The translations under genes and the position numbers were made by a program. A stretch of 45,564 nt of DNA, taken from assembly GCA_002454425.1 (NCBI GenBank), contig DKIV01000052.1, positions 802-46,365 of the forward strand, given 5' to 3'. This document shows, in pieces, positions 33,843 through 44,000 of the stretch (positions are counted from its first letter, which is position 1; the number at the start of each line of letters is the position of its first letter). The DNA comes from Sphingobacteriaceae bacterium UBA6709 (GTDB lineage: Bacteria > Bacteroidota > Bacteroidia > Sphingobacteriales > Sphingobacteriaceae). Below the pieces are notes generated by a model. That model had not been told where the DNA came from, searched no databases, and saw only the letters and a list, made by a program, of their open reading frames with translations.

Positions 33843-34633
33843 AAAACTGTTTTATTATCTATGTTATGAGCCTTATACTGCTGCTATGCTCATGTGTCAC
33901 AACCAAAAAAGTAGTCTACCTCGAAGATATGCGTCCCGACACCACATATTCTGCCGCTGACAGTCCGCCCTTGAAGGTTCAAAAGAGCGATCGTATAAGT
34001 ATCATCGTCAGCGCCAAAACCCCGGAACTGGCCGCGCCCTTTAATCAGGCTACAACTAACTATTCGATAAGCGAACAGGGCAATATCGCTACGGGCAATG
34101 GGAACAATGCTGAGACAGGCGGATATCTTATTAACGACCGTGGAGAAATCGATTTTCCTGTATTAGGAACTTTAACTGTAGCCGGTATGACAATCAACCA
34201 GATTAAGGATCTTATAAAACAGCGATTAATCAACGATAAGCTGATAAATGAGCCTATTGTTAGAGTGGAACTATTGAACTTAAAGATAAATATGCTCGGA
34301 GAGGTAAACAGCGTTGGAATGCTCACTGTTCCGGATGGCAACATAACGCTTCTTGAAGCCATCTCCAGAGCGGGAGGACTAACGGTGAACGCGGCTTCCA
34401 ACAGAATCATAGTCATTCGGCAGGAAGATGGCAAGCGCAGAATGATGGTTAATGACATCAAATCGAGGGAAATTTTCAACGCTCCTTCATATCATCTCAG
34501 GCAGAATGACATTGTATATATTGAACCTAAAGACGCAGTGCCGACACCTAAAACATTAAACAATTGGCGCTATATAGGCACCGGCATCGGTCTTCTGGCT
34601 ACCATATTTGCTATTCTCAACTTCGTTAAATAA
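33839..34633 (+). CDS. wza: Wza-like polysaccharide export lipoprotein
   Basis: Outer-membrane exit pore for the polymer. Lipobox LLCSC gives C19. The Poly_export domain follows (LKVQKSDRISIIVSAKTPEL, about 45-64, and RGEIDFPVLGTLTVAGMTINQ, about 102-122), then an SLBB-type domain (INMLGEVNSVGMLTV, DGNITLLEAISRAGGLT, about 145-185), and a C-terminal hydrophobic helix (GIGLLATIFAILNFV) as in Bacteroidota homologues. It overlaps the kinase stop by 4 bp, so the peptide cassette and the export genes are one translational unit. Confidence 0.92.
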   Translation: MKNCFIIYVMSLILLLCSCVTTKKVVYLEDMRPDTTYSAADSPPLKVQKSDRISIIVSAKTPELAAPFNQATTNYSISEQGNIATGNGNNAETGGYLINDRGEIDFPVLGTLTVAGMTINQIKDLIKQRLINDKLINEPIVRVELLNLKINMLGEVNSVGMLTVPDGNITLLEAISRAGGLTVNAASNRIIVIRQEDGKRRMMVNDIKSREIFNAPSYHLRQNDIVYIEPKDAVPTPKTLNNWRYIGTGIGLLATIFAILNFVK

Positions 34634-34637
34634 TCCT

Positions 34638-37001
34638 ATGGAGAACTTGTATAAGATAAACCCCCTGCTAAAGGCTAAAGAAGAGAAATCCTTTAACCTC
34701 CTGGATGCCCTGAAATACCTTGCCTTTCAGTGGAAGTGGTTTGCATTGTCGATCCTCGTATTTGGCGGATACTATCTCTATCAATACAGTAAAACGCCTT
34801 TCATGTACGCGCAGTCAGAAACTGTTATGATAAAGACCCCGGTAAACACGCCAACAACGGCTCGTATTACTAAAACAAACGCTGCCTTTAATTCTGTAAG
34901 CGTGGCAGGGGAGATTCTGCAGTTACGCTCAAAAGAGCTGATGCGGCAAACGATTCGGCGTATAAAAGCTGATATTAGCTATACCGAACGCCGGGGACTT
35001 CGCGAGTATGAACTCTATAAACAATCGCCCATACAGGTGACATTCCTTGAACAGCTAAGCAATGAAGGTCTTAGTTTTACTGTTACCCCTATCGATATTA
35101 AACATGTTACTATTAAAACCCTGAGCAACACCGGGGAAAACACGTCAATAAACGTTTCTCTAAACAAAGAAGTGAAGTTGCCCTTTGGGCGACTGATTGT
35201 AAGGCCTGGCATAAACTACAGCTCAAGTGAATTCGGAAAGGACATTCAGGTAACAAAATATCCATTGAATGAAATGGCAGGGTATTTCCTGGCAAATCTT
35301 AAGATTACTCAAATGGAAGATGATGCCTCCCTGCTTCAAATAACGGTACAGGACAGAACACCACAACGCGCCGCCGATCTGATTACCACCTTAATCTCGG
35401 TATACAATGAGATATCTCTTGAAGATAAAAATCAAATCGCTATTTATACAGCAAACTTTATAAGAGAGCGCTTAGCTGTAATTGAGAGCGAGCTTGGCTC
35501 TGTAGAATCAAACATTGAACAGCTTAGAACCTCAAACCAAGGGGTAGATATCGGCACTGCCGGAGAGATGTATATGTCGGATAGCCGGCAGTATCAGACA
35601 GAAAGAACGAAAATTGAAACAGATCAAAAACTGGCGGGAATGATGCGTCGTTATCTTACCGATGAGTCTAAACGTAATGAATTGATACCTAACAACACAG
35701 GCTTGGTCGAGGCAAATGTTGAGTCACAAATCGTTGAATACAATACCACATTATTAAGACGTAATCGCCTGATCGAAGGCAGCAGCGTTGCTAATCCTGT
35801 AGTAAAGGACATTGATAAAGCGCTTCAATCAATGCGTGACAATATTTATCGAGCTGTCGATAACGCTATTTCCGCCTTGGATATTAAGATCAAAAATCTA
35901 CAATCTAAAGAGTATCTGATGCAAGGAAAGGCCATGCAGATACCTAAAAAACAACGGCTCATGCTTTCCGTGGAGCGCCAGCAAAAGGTAAAAGAAGAGC
36001 TATACCTTTACCTACTTAACAAAAGAGAGGAGAATGCGCTGAATCAGGCAATGACCGATGACAACGTAAACATCATTGATCCTGCTTCCGGTTCTACCAA
36101 CCCTGTTTATCCCATCTTTCTAACAAAGATGTTGCTGGGTATCGGTATTGGCGTCGCTATTCCAATGCTGATTTTATTGCTTAACCTGATGCTTGATACG
36201 GGAATTCGCCGTCGTAGAGACATTGAAGAAGCGATATCAGTACCGTTCTTAGGCGAAATTCCATACACGAAAAGACGTAGAGAAGGACAAATTCTTGTGG
36301 AGGAGAAAGGCAGAGACGCCATTTCTGAAGCCTTCCGTATTCTCCGCACCAATATTAGTTTCATGGCTGCAGGCAAAATACAACAGGTAATAACTTTTAC
36401 ATCTTTTGATATAGCCGCGGGCAAAACATTTACTGCCATGAACCTGGCAACAAGTTTCAAATTCCTGAACAAAAAGATTTTAATGCTTGATCTTGACCTT
36501 CGTAAGGGAACCTTGAGCGATAGAGCAAGAGCTCACTCTGGCTTAGGGGTCACCCATTTCTTAGCCGATCCAATGGTATCTGTTAATGATATTATATATA
36601 AGAACGCTGTTAATGGCTCCATAGACCTCATTCCGATCGGAGTAGTAGCTCCCAATCCCGTCGAATTACTGTTAAGTCCCAGATTGGATGAACTGATATC
36701 AACATTAAAAGAAACATATGATTACATCATCGTCGACAATGTACCGGTAAATCTCGTTGCCGACGCGTCCATTGTAAATAGAATATCGGAACTTACAATT
36801 TTTGTAATTAGAGCAGGGAAAATGGATCGTAGGCAGCTCCCGGATATACAAAGTCTGTACGAGCAGGGACGACTCTCCAATATGGCAGTGCTCCTTAACG
36901 GAATACGCATGAATCAGGATGGATATAGTTACAGCTACGGCTATGGCTACGGTGACGAAGAGGCTGGGGGCTTCTGGCATCGTCTGTTTAAAAAGGACTA
37001 A
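34638..37001 (+). CDS. wzc: Wzc-like polysaccharide co-polymerase and tyrosine kinase
   Basis: Controls polymer length and export. The N-terminal Wzz domain has a transmembrane helix at about 32-48, a long coiled-coil periplasmic region (about 230-470) and a second helix near 495-520. A BY-kinase domain follows (about 590-770): A-type loop SFDIAAGKT ending at G595-K596-T597, Walker A' ILMLDLDLRKG and Walker B YIIVDNVPV. The tail is a Tyr/Gly cluster with five tyrosines within about ten residues (YSYSYGYGYG), the usual autophosphorylation site. The loop lacks the usual P-G-[ES] before GK. The ATG at 34638 follows the Wza stop; the ATG at 34608 lies within Wza. No phosphatase partner (Wzb) is in the window. 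Confidence 0.93.
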   Translation: MENLYKINPLLKAKEEKSFNLLDALKYLAFQWKWFALSILVFGGYYLYQYSKTPFMYAQSETVMIKTPVNTPTTARITKTNAAFNSVSVAGEILQLRSKELMRQTIRRIKADISYTERRGLREYELYKQSPIQVTFLEQLSNEGLSFTVTPIDIKHVTIKTLSNTGENTSINVSLNKEVKLPFGRLIVRPGINYSSSEFGKDIQVTKYPLNEMAGYFLANLKITQMEDDASLLQITVQDRTPQRAADLITTLISVYNEISLEDKNQIAIYTANFIRERLAVIESELGSVESNIEQLRTSNQGVDIGTAGEMYMSDSRQYQTERTKIETDQKLAGMMRRYLTDESKRNELIPNNTGLVEANVESQIVEYNTTLLRRNRLIEGSSVANPVVKDIDKALQSMRDNIYRAVDNAISALDIKIKNLQSKEYLMQGKAMQIPKKQRLMLSVERQQKVKEELYLYLLNKREENALNQAMTDDNVNIIDPASGSTNPVYPIFLTKMLLGIGIGVAIPMLILLLNLMLDTGIRRRRDIEEAISVPFLGEIPYTKRRREGQILVEEKGRDAISEAFRILRTNISFMAAGKIQQVITFTSFDIAAGKTFTAMNLATSFKFLNKKILMLDLDLRKGTLSDRARAHSGLGVTHFLADPMVSVNDIIYKNAVNGSIDLIPIGVVAPNPVELLLSPRLDELISTLKETYDYIIVDNVPVNLVADASIVNRISELTIFVIRAGKMDRRQLPDIQSLYEQGRLSNMAVLLNGIRMNQDGYSYSYGYGYGDEEAGGFWHRLFKKD

Positions 37002-37011
37002 TATATTTTGC

Positions 37012-37045
37012 ACTATAAAGCGGGTCATAAAACTCGCTTTATAGT
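37012..37045 (+). terminator. Rho-independent terminator of the 26-kb operon
   Basis: ACTATAAAGCGGGT (37012-37025) pairs with ACTCGCTTTATAGT (37032-37045) over 14 positions with one G-U, followed by TATTC. It begins 10 bases after the Wzc stop, and the same structure could stop the converging phosphoesterase gene. Confidence 0.8.
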
Positions 37046-37085
37046 TATTCAATTGGCCAGTCCGGCTTCAACTATCGTAGATTTA

Positions 37086-38048
37086 TTATATTTTCCGGGC
37101 GCTTATTTCAGGCGCTATCTCCTCCCCTCTTCTTAATTCAGGGTACTCGTCATAATTAAGTTGCTCCGGCGATTTCCCTACCCATTCACTTTTTTTTCCC
37201 TTAAAGCTTATTGTGCGTTTTTCCGGATCGATGATCATTGTGGTATACAACGCATCTTTATATGGGCAGAACATCCTGACATAGGGATAACGCTGAGCGA
37301 TCTCCTCTGAGTACGTCGGGTGGCTATACTTATCTCCTAACCAAAAATACGATGCCGAATTGATATGCAAATAATTGATACCCCCGACGGTCAGCAAACT
37401 ATTAATATGAGAGTGACCATTGATGGCCATCAGTACTTTATGCTTGTAAGTTGTAAGTAACTTCTGAACGTCCTCCGCGTTGTCAACGGCCATGGCACCG
37501 GCAAGAGGTTGATGACAAACAATAATAACAGGACTATTACTACTTTCTAACCGGGCTTTCAACCAGGCAAACTGAGTCTCACCGATATAAGAGGGGTATC
37601 CCCCTTTATGTTTGGGTGAGCCCTTTTCATTGCCATTTAAAACGACAAATTCTATCCCGTTAACATTATACGAATAGTAAGGAGTCGACCTCCTCCACAG
37701 ATCCGTAACCTGCTTTACCGTATGTCCTCCATCAGTGTCATGATTTCCCAAAACATGAAGACAATGCTTATGCGCCGAATTAAATCGTTCATAGATCTCA
37801 GCGTTGGAATCCTTGGGAACCGCGAAATCACCCATTTGCATTATCGCATGCGGACGAGTACTCTTCATCTCATTAAGAAACACATCCAGACGAGCGCTGC
37901 TGTCTGGCATTAGATCATGATGAAGATCCGTGATAATACCAACCCGAGTTTTAGCGCTAACATTATTAAAAAAAGCACTCGCTTGGGGTGATATGCTAAT
38001 TACCAAGCCCCCCACCATTCCTGCACGTAAAAATTCGCGACGATTCAT
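37086..38048 (-). CDS. Tat-exported metallophosphoesterase (calcineurin-like)
   Basis: 320 aa from the ATG at 38048. The upstream ATG at 38075 is rejected because the Tat signal MNRREFLRAGMVGGLV starts here, with the twin arginines at residues 3-4. The metal-binding motifs are all present: TDLHHD (D..H), MGDF (GD), LGNHDTDGGH (GNHD), CHQP and NGHSHIN (GHxH). It needs a dinuclear metal centre, so folded export by Tat makes sense. It would hydrolyse phosphomono- or diesters in the periplasm. It lies downstream of the SusC/SusD genes in the same direction but 518 bp beyond the small lipoprotein, so it probably has its own promoter. Confidence 0.88.
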   Translation of the reverse strand: MNRREFLRAGMVGGLVISISPQASAFFNNVSAKTRVGIITDLHHDLMPDSSARLDVFLNEMKSTRPHAIMQMGDFAVPKDSNAEIYERFNSAHKHCLHVLGNHDTDGGHTVKQVTDLWRRSTPYYSYNVNGIEFVVLNGNEKGSPKHKGGYPSYIGETQFAWLKARLESSNSPVIIVCHQPLAGAMAVDNAEDVQKLLTTYKHKVLMAINGHSHINSLLTVGGINYLHINSASYFWLGDKYSHPTYSEEIAQRYPYVRMFCPYKDALYTTMIIDPEKRTISFKGKKSEWVGKSPEQLNYDEYPELRRGEEIAPEISARKI

Positions 38049-38068
38049 ACTGTAATGATTTAAGGAAA

Positions 38069-38102
38069 TAAACAAAGTTTAAAATTAATAAACATTATTC
38101 AA
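38069..38102 (-). promoter_or_regulatory. Candidate promoter of the metallophosphoesterase
   Basis: Reading -, TTG (38102-38100) is followed after 18 bases by TAAACTTTG, which departs from TAnnTTTG by one extra spacer base. The block TAAACTTTGTTTA ends 21 bases before the ATG. The identical 13-mer also occurs upstream of the SusC gene at 44473-44485. Confidence 0.35.
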
Positions 38103-38351
38103 TATAAGTAATCTTTAAAAACAACTCGCATTGAAAAGCAATCTCTTATAATCAACACGATGACACATTAAAGATGCTCTCATTTAACCTTTTTATAGAG
38201 GTGGCGCCAGGGCATACCTCTTAGATTTACAACTAGGGATGCAGCGTTAGAGCTAAGCGTCACTTATCATCGTTGTACAAGATAATGTTAGGCGAGGATA
38301 CTGATAACCAAAGACACTTTCTAGCAATGTGGGCTTTTCTGATACTTAAAT

Positions 38352-38385
38352 AAGAGGGTAATCATGATTAATGATATACCCTCTT
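38352..38385 (-). terminator. Hairpin, probable end of the SusC/SusD transcript
   Basis: AAGAGGGTA-ATCAT pairs with ATGAT-A-TACCCTCTT: 14 base pairs with one bulge and a 5-base loop. On the - strand it is followed by ATTTAAG. It is about 180 bases past the small lipoprotein gene. Confidence 0.45.
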
Positions 38386-38566
38386 CTCATAATTTAGAAC
38401 AAAAAATTAATACACGAAGAGTCTTAACCTTCCAATTACGTGCCTAAAGATCGAGTCCGCCAGCCTGGATATTTGTATGCAGGATTGGCAAACATTTAAT
38501 CAATTGCAGAGCTCAGCGTTTCTGATTTCATATCACCAAAAACAGGCGAGCTGTTAAGCTGAGCCT

Positions 38567-39013
38567 TTATGGAGCAACACTTATTTTAAGAGTCCACTCC
38601 CGAACCGTCCCATCTGCCGAGGTAACTTTATACTTGAATGTCCCTGCAGAGAAGTCGCTTATTACACCCGCGACAGGCGCATTATTGAGGGGTTCTATAA
38701 GTTTAGCAAAGTGGGAGAATCTAATACCTATCTTAGTAAGGTCAGTACCCTTTACAGCCACTATGGTTATTGTCGCATTGGTTTTATCTACAAAATTACT
38801 TGCTGTAGACACGCTTGTATTCTGGTAACCAATGACCTCTTCATTATAACCAAGTTGATTTTTGACTTCGGTATATTTGAATAGTACCGCCTGATTTATA
38901 ACGGCCTGATCTCCCCACACGGTGTCGTCGAGTTCGACGCTGGGTTTCATACATGAAGAAGCAATAATCAAAATGCCAAGCATTGAAAAAAATGATCTTA
39001 TACTAAGTTTCAT
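38567..39013 (-). CDS. Small lipoprotein of the SusC/SusD operon
   Basis: 148 aa. Lipobox IASSC gives lipidated C21. The mature part has two beta-rich modules, the second ending in the repeated-strand pattern YKVTSADGTVREWTLKI, which resembles the DUF5018/PKD-like repeats seen in Bacteroidota surface glycan-binding lipoproteins (K-V-T-A-E-D-G-t-t-k-t-Y-t-V). It starts 21 bases after the SusD stop and is probably cotranscribed. A surface ligand-binding role like SusE/F is inferred; it is much smaller than those proteins. Confidence 0.7.
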   Translation of the reverse strand: MKLSIRSFFSMLGILIIASSCMKPSVELDDTVWGDQAVINQAVLFKYTEVKNQLGYNEEVIGYQNTSVSTASNFVDKTNATITIVAVKGTDLTKIGIRFSHFAKLIEPLNNAPVAGVISDFSAGTFKYKVTSADGTVREWTLKISVAP

Positions 39014-39034
39014 ATTATAATATTTTAATATTTA

Positions 39035-40978
39035 TTATTGATTCCAGCCCGGATTCTGATCAAGTGTTGCACCAAAGGCCTCATACAATTTCTTCTGTTG
39101 TAGCGGAATAGCGCTTAAATAGTCTCGTGACGGCTCGATAAATAAGCCTCGCCCACCCTCTCTGAAATCAGCAACTCTGAACCAGGGATTAATTCTCCCG
39201 TCAGAGAATGCGGAAACAGTTCCGGATACGCCATTATTTACCAGCCTGAATTCGTTTTTCAGATATCCGTCTTTCCTTATCTGACTGTAAAGAGCCGCGT
39301 TAGTTCCATTATCTAATGCGAGCTGTTCCGGCGTTCGCATATAGTAATTAAGGATTTCAGATAACAGAGCTCCTTTAGGCTGATAGCCATTTATAGCTTT
39401 CTCATAAACTGCCCATCTTTTCAAGTCATTTAATCTAAAGCCCTCAAGTGCAAATTCCACGCTACGTTCTCTTCTGATTTCATTTACAATTGCTGGCTCG
39501 GCCCGGTCAAAACCCAGATCCTCACGATAGGTAAACCCAGCGAATGAACTCATAGTCATCGGAATCATTCCAACACGATCCCTGATAACATTCACTGTCT
39601 TATCCAGATCTGCTTGCGAGATAGTTCCCAGAATAGCCTTAGCTTCAGCCAGAGACAATAAGCATTCTTCATAACGCATCAGGATATCATCGGTTTCTCC
39701 TTTTGTAGCTTCCTGAGCGAAAATGGCCCCTTTAAAGTTTCTGTAACCGGTAGAAGTAAATCCTTCGGTATAAGGAGCCTGTGTTGCAATCAGTGGATAG
39801 CGGAACGGATTACCATCCCCGCCACGGCCGGCAAGCTGATTTTGAGGTCCACGATCTGGAGTCCATACAGTCTGCTTAAACCGTGGATCTAAGGTATTTC
39901 CCAACCCATCTAAAACATCAGTTTGAACTTGTTGCGATCCATCTTTTTTAAGATACATATCTACCAAATGATCCGTGATAGATGGGCCCCAGTCCTGAAT
40001 CTTAAAGAAGAAATTATGACTAAATGATAGCTTAGAGGCATCGTAAACCTTATAAAGAATCACGCCGTCAATATTGGAGGCATCTTTCTGTGAAAACAAC
40101 TGATTGAAGGCCATGGCCTTATCGCCCCCCATGGTAAAAATACGATTTCCACGGCGCTCCATTAATCGGTTTACTGCCGGCTCTACCATGTTTAAAAATT
40201 CTAAACCATCCTTTCCGGGCATAGCAAATGGAGTTCTCTTTTTGTTATGATAATATTCCCATGTACCCTCGTAAAGAGCTACCCTTGCTTTCAGCGCAAT
40301 CGCAGCGTCTTTAGTAACACGACCCGCAATAGCTCCTTCGCCCTCACCTTTCCAATACATCTTCTCGATGGCAAGGTCCAGATCCGCGATAATCTGCTTG
40401 GCAACGTCGTAACGTGAGAATCGGTTTTTGTATAACTCATCAGTCTGTTGCTCGGTCACCAACTGGGTAATTAACGGCACGCCTCCAAAGGACTTCAATA
40501 AATTAAAATAATCCCAGGCACGAAAAAAATATCCCTCGCCAACGTAGTGCTCTGCGGCAGGGGTCTTCTCCGCATTTAACGCTGCGTAATGCAAAAAGTA
40601 ATTGTCATTTCTAATAGCGGTATAGCCATTATCCCAGGTACTATTTGTCTCAGCAGGCACCGACGACGCCGTCCAGCGATACAAACTCGATGTAACGGTT
40701 GTTTGAATGATCATCATATCGGTATTAGCGTCCAAGGCAACATTACTGTTTCCTCCGGATACCGTACCGGTTCCGCCCTGAGTGTTGTACTGAGGAGCCA
40801 GTCGGGAGTAAAAGCTATTTACGAAAATCTGCAATTGTGAGGCGGTCTTGAAGAAATTTGTAGCATCGATAGCGTCAATAGGTTTTCTGTCTAGAAAATC
40901 TTTTGAGCAGGCGCTGAACAAAGCTATCAGACCTAAAAGCCAGCACTTCCAGATCTTTATTTTTTTTAAATACTTCAT
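39035..40978 (-). CDS. susD: SusD/RagB-family nutrient-binding lipoprotein
   Basis: 647 aa from the ATG at 40978; the frame is open 42 bases further up, but the signal peptide starts here and the lipobox FSAC gives C24 (CSKDFLDRKP is the family's usual mature start). TPR-type helices make up the fold, with a C-terminal RagB segment (EIRRERSVEFALEGFRLNDL, about 488-507) that is a strong family marker. It caps the TonB-dependent SusC porin and binds the nutrient. It is 45 bp behind SusC. The unusual length (500-600 is more common) is due to insertions in the ligand-binding half; the ligand cannot be predicted. Confidence 0.95.
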   Translation of the reverse strand: MKYLKKIKIWKCWLLGLIALFSACSKDFLDRKPIDAIDATNFFKTASQLQIFVNSFYSRLAPQYNTQGGTGTVSGGNSNVALDANTDMMIIQTTVTSSLYRWTASSVPAETNSTWDNGYTAIRNDNYFLHYAALNAEKTPAAEHYVGEGYFFRAWDYFNLLKSFGGVPLITQLVTEQQTDELYKNRFSRYDVAKQIIADLDLAIEKMYWKGEGEGAIAGRVTKDAAIALKARVALYEGTWEYYHNKKRTPFAMPGKDGLEFLNMVEPAVNRLMERRGNRIFTMGGDKAMAFNQLFSQKDASNIDGVILYKVYDASKLSFSHNFFFKIQDWGPSITDHLVDMYLKKDGSQQVQTDVLDGLGNTLDPRFKQTVWTPDRGPQNQLAGRGGDGNPFRYPLIATQAPYTEGFTSTGYRNFKGAIFAQEATKGETDDILMRYEECLLSLAEAKAILGTISQADLDKTVNVIRDRVGMIPMTMSSFAGFTYREDLGFDRAEPAIVNEIRRERSVEFALEGFRLNDLKRWAVYEKAINGYQPKGALLSEILNYYMRTPEQLALDNGTNAALYSQIRKDGYLKNEFRLVNNGVSGTVSAFSDGRINPWFRVADFREGGRGLFIEPSRDYLSAIPLQQKKLYEAFGATLDQNPGWNQ

Positions 40979-41023
40979 AATAAATAATGGAATTATTAAT
41001 CTTTTGTGTTTCTGTCCCAAATG

Positions 41024-44000
41024 TTACAGGCTAATATTTATACCGAATGAATAATATCTAAGAGGAGGAAAACTATTAGCATTCGTTCCGAAAAGTCCCG
41101 GAACACCTCTGCTTAAAAAGTCCGGATCATATTTGATATATGATTTGTTGTAAATAAATCCGAGATTCTCTCCACTGAAATAAACATTTACTTTTTTCAA
41201 TCCCGCCTTCTGAATTAAATTTTTAGGTAAGTCATATCCCAGAGTTATATTTCTGATACGAAGGTGTGCCAGGTTCAGAGAATATCTGTCAGTAGCTGTT
41301 CTTCCTGTATTAAATGCTGGAAAAAATGCTCCTGTATTATCTGGGCTCCAATAGCCAAGTTTTGTGCTCTCTTCAAATGCCGGCGTGTAGAAATAAGCGA
41401 TACCTCCGTTACCTGCGCTTGTTCCCCATACCCACTCTGAACTATTAAATACATTCCATTTCATTACCCCTTCCAAAACAGCGGAGAACGTAATGTTATT
41501 CCATGATAATGTTGGCATAATAGAATATGACCCGCGGGGATAATTAAAACCATTGGCTACGAGATCACCGCGACTATACCAGAAACCACCGTCGCCGGAG
41601 TTGATATAACCGTCACCGTTTAAATCCTGATACATTTGATAACCCGGATAATTGTATTCTCCGCTTAAAGTGCCCTTGTTCAAGTCATTTGTATTCTGTG
41701 CGATTCCTGCAGACTTATATACAAAGTTCTGACCAAACTTCTCTCCCGGTGTCCATACTCCACTGGTTACGCCGGTAGTGTTAGCATTATATTTTGTAAC
41801 ATATCCTATATAGTCGCTGACATTAAAGCGAATACCATAAAGTAAAGGTTTAGACCCCAAATTTACCCGGTCGTTCCAACCTATACTAAACTCCCAGCCT
41901 CTGGTTTGCGACTCTGAATTATTTTGTGCGGGAGCTGAAGTTCCAAGTGTTGACGGCAAGGGATTAGTTGGACCCATTTGGTCGATAATAGTACGCTGAT
42001 ACCAATCGTAAACGATATTTAAGCGGTTACGCAGTGCAGTGATATCAATACCAACGTCCAGCACTGTTGGCTTTGCCCACGTAAGATCTGAGGTCACCAA
42101 ACCCGGCGCTGATGCAGCCACTACATAATTACCTCCAAGAAGTGTTGTCTTATTTAAACCAACACTTAAAGTAGGCAGATAAGTATAATAATTGCTTGCG
42201 CCCACAGAAGCTAAATCACCTGAACTTGACCAGGACACCCTGGGCTTTAATTCTGTGATGTAATCATTAACCGGGAAGAACGACTCCTTAGCAATATTCC
42301 ACGCTCCCGAGGCTGAAGGGAAAAAGCCCCATCGCGCATTCGGAGCAAAGCGGGAACTGGCATCCGCCCTGCCGGTTACCTTTAAAAGGTATTTCTGCTT
42401 GTAATCATAGGTCATCACCCCGTAATATCCGAGCGTCGCCCATTCATACATATAATCCCGCGCATCCGGATTATTTGCTGACGCACTAAGTGCTTCAATT
42501 ACATCCTGCGAAAATAAATCTGTTTTACTACCCGTCAGACTTTGATATTTGTTTTCCTCAGTCTGCATACCCACTTGAATCAGAAAGTTGTGATCCTCGG
42601 CGAAGGTGCGTTGGTATTGAGCATTTAAGCGTGCAAATTGATAACTTTGATTTCCAACACTCTTTGTTATACTATTCACGTTGGCAGAGCGGTTATTTTG
42701 AATTTTCGTACCATCTGGCAACTCGGTGTATACAATCTTGTCAACCTTTGAATAGTCATTGTTGCTCGATCTCCATGTATAATCACCATTTATCTCGAGA
42801 TGCTTTAAAGGACGGAGAGTAGCCCCTCCTGTAATCACGGTTTCATTTCGACCATTCTTGATAAGGCCGCCTTCTCCCATAATACCTGCAGCCCCAAGAA
42901 TCCAGGAATATGCATTTCCTGAAGGGGTACGTAATGGCGTTGCAAAATATTGCATCATGCTACCGATAATATCACCATAGTTAGAAACCGTGTTGCCACT
43001 TCCTCCATCTACAGCAGAGCCGGCTCTGTAATTAGGGCCCTGGCTTTGCTGACGCACATAGTTAATGTCCGTACGTAAATCTAACCACGCCGCCGCCTTG
43101 TAGCTAATCTTATTATTAAAGTTGTAGCGCTTGTTAAAATTAAAATCGCCTTTAAACAGACCGTTTGTATTGTTATATCCAACGCTTGAAAAGTATTGTA
43201 CCTTTTCTGTGCCGCCACTCAGATTCAGATTATGCTGCGAGCTGACCTGAGTTTTATCAAAGTAACTGTCGAACAATTTATTCGTAGCAAAAGACTGCTC
43301 ACGTGTCCAGTTTTTAAAACCTAAGTTGGTAGTGGGAAACTGCCCGTTCTCAATATATTGCTGCGCCTTATCGCCAAACTGAGCTCGCAGGTCATCAAAC
43401 ACTGGATTATTCCAGTCTTTTTTAAGCCATGCTTCCATCCGGGCAATAGTTATTGCATCCATACCGTCCACACCGCTACCATTAGGCTGTCCATTCTTCT
43501 GCGCAATATTTATATAGCGGGCCCAATCCGGAGAATTAGGCTGGGTGGGAGTAAGAACCAACTGCCCTATCTTAACATTCCCTGAATAGTTTACGGCCAT
43601 TTTTCCAGCCTTTCCTGTCTTCGTGGTGATCAACAATACTCCATATGGGGCCCGGGAACCATAAACGGCAGACGACGCTCCGTCTTTAAGCAGGGAGATA
43701 CTTTCTACGTCATTAGGGTTCACATCCTGTATTGGCCGCTCCACTCCATCTATCAAGATCAATGGAGACGCGCTGCTATTAATAGAAGTAAATCCACGTA
43801 GATTAATCGTAGGGTTAGATTCCGGAGAACCTCCCGGCATTCGTATATTAAGACCCGGTGCCATACCGACCAATCCGTCTGTCACAGTCCTTAACGGCCT
43901 GTTTTCCAGATCCGCTCCGGATATTGTACCTACGGCATCCGTTAAACTCGTCCGCTTAACTTTACCATAGGCGGTAACTACCACTTCCTGAAGATCGTTC

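Larger units (their letters stand above)
38049..38566. other. 518-bp AT-rich gap without a gene
   Basis: No convincing reading frame on either strand. It holds a hairpin at 38352-38385, a -7/-33-like pair for the phosphoesterase on the - strand (TTG at 38102-38100, 18 bases, then TAAACTTTG at 38081-38073), and a weak inverted repeat AGAGGT/ACCTCT near 38197-38220 around a TGGCGCCA palindrome. I see nothing else. Confidence 0.5.
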
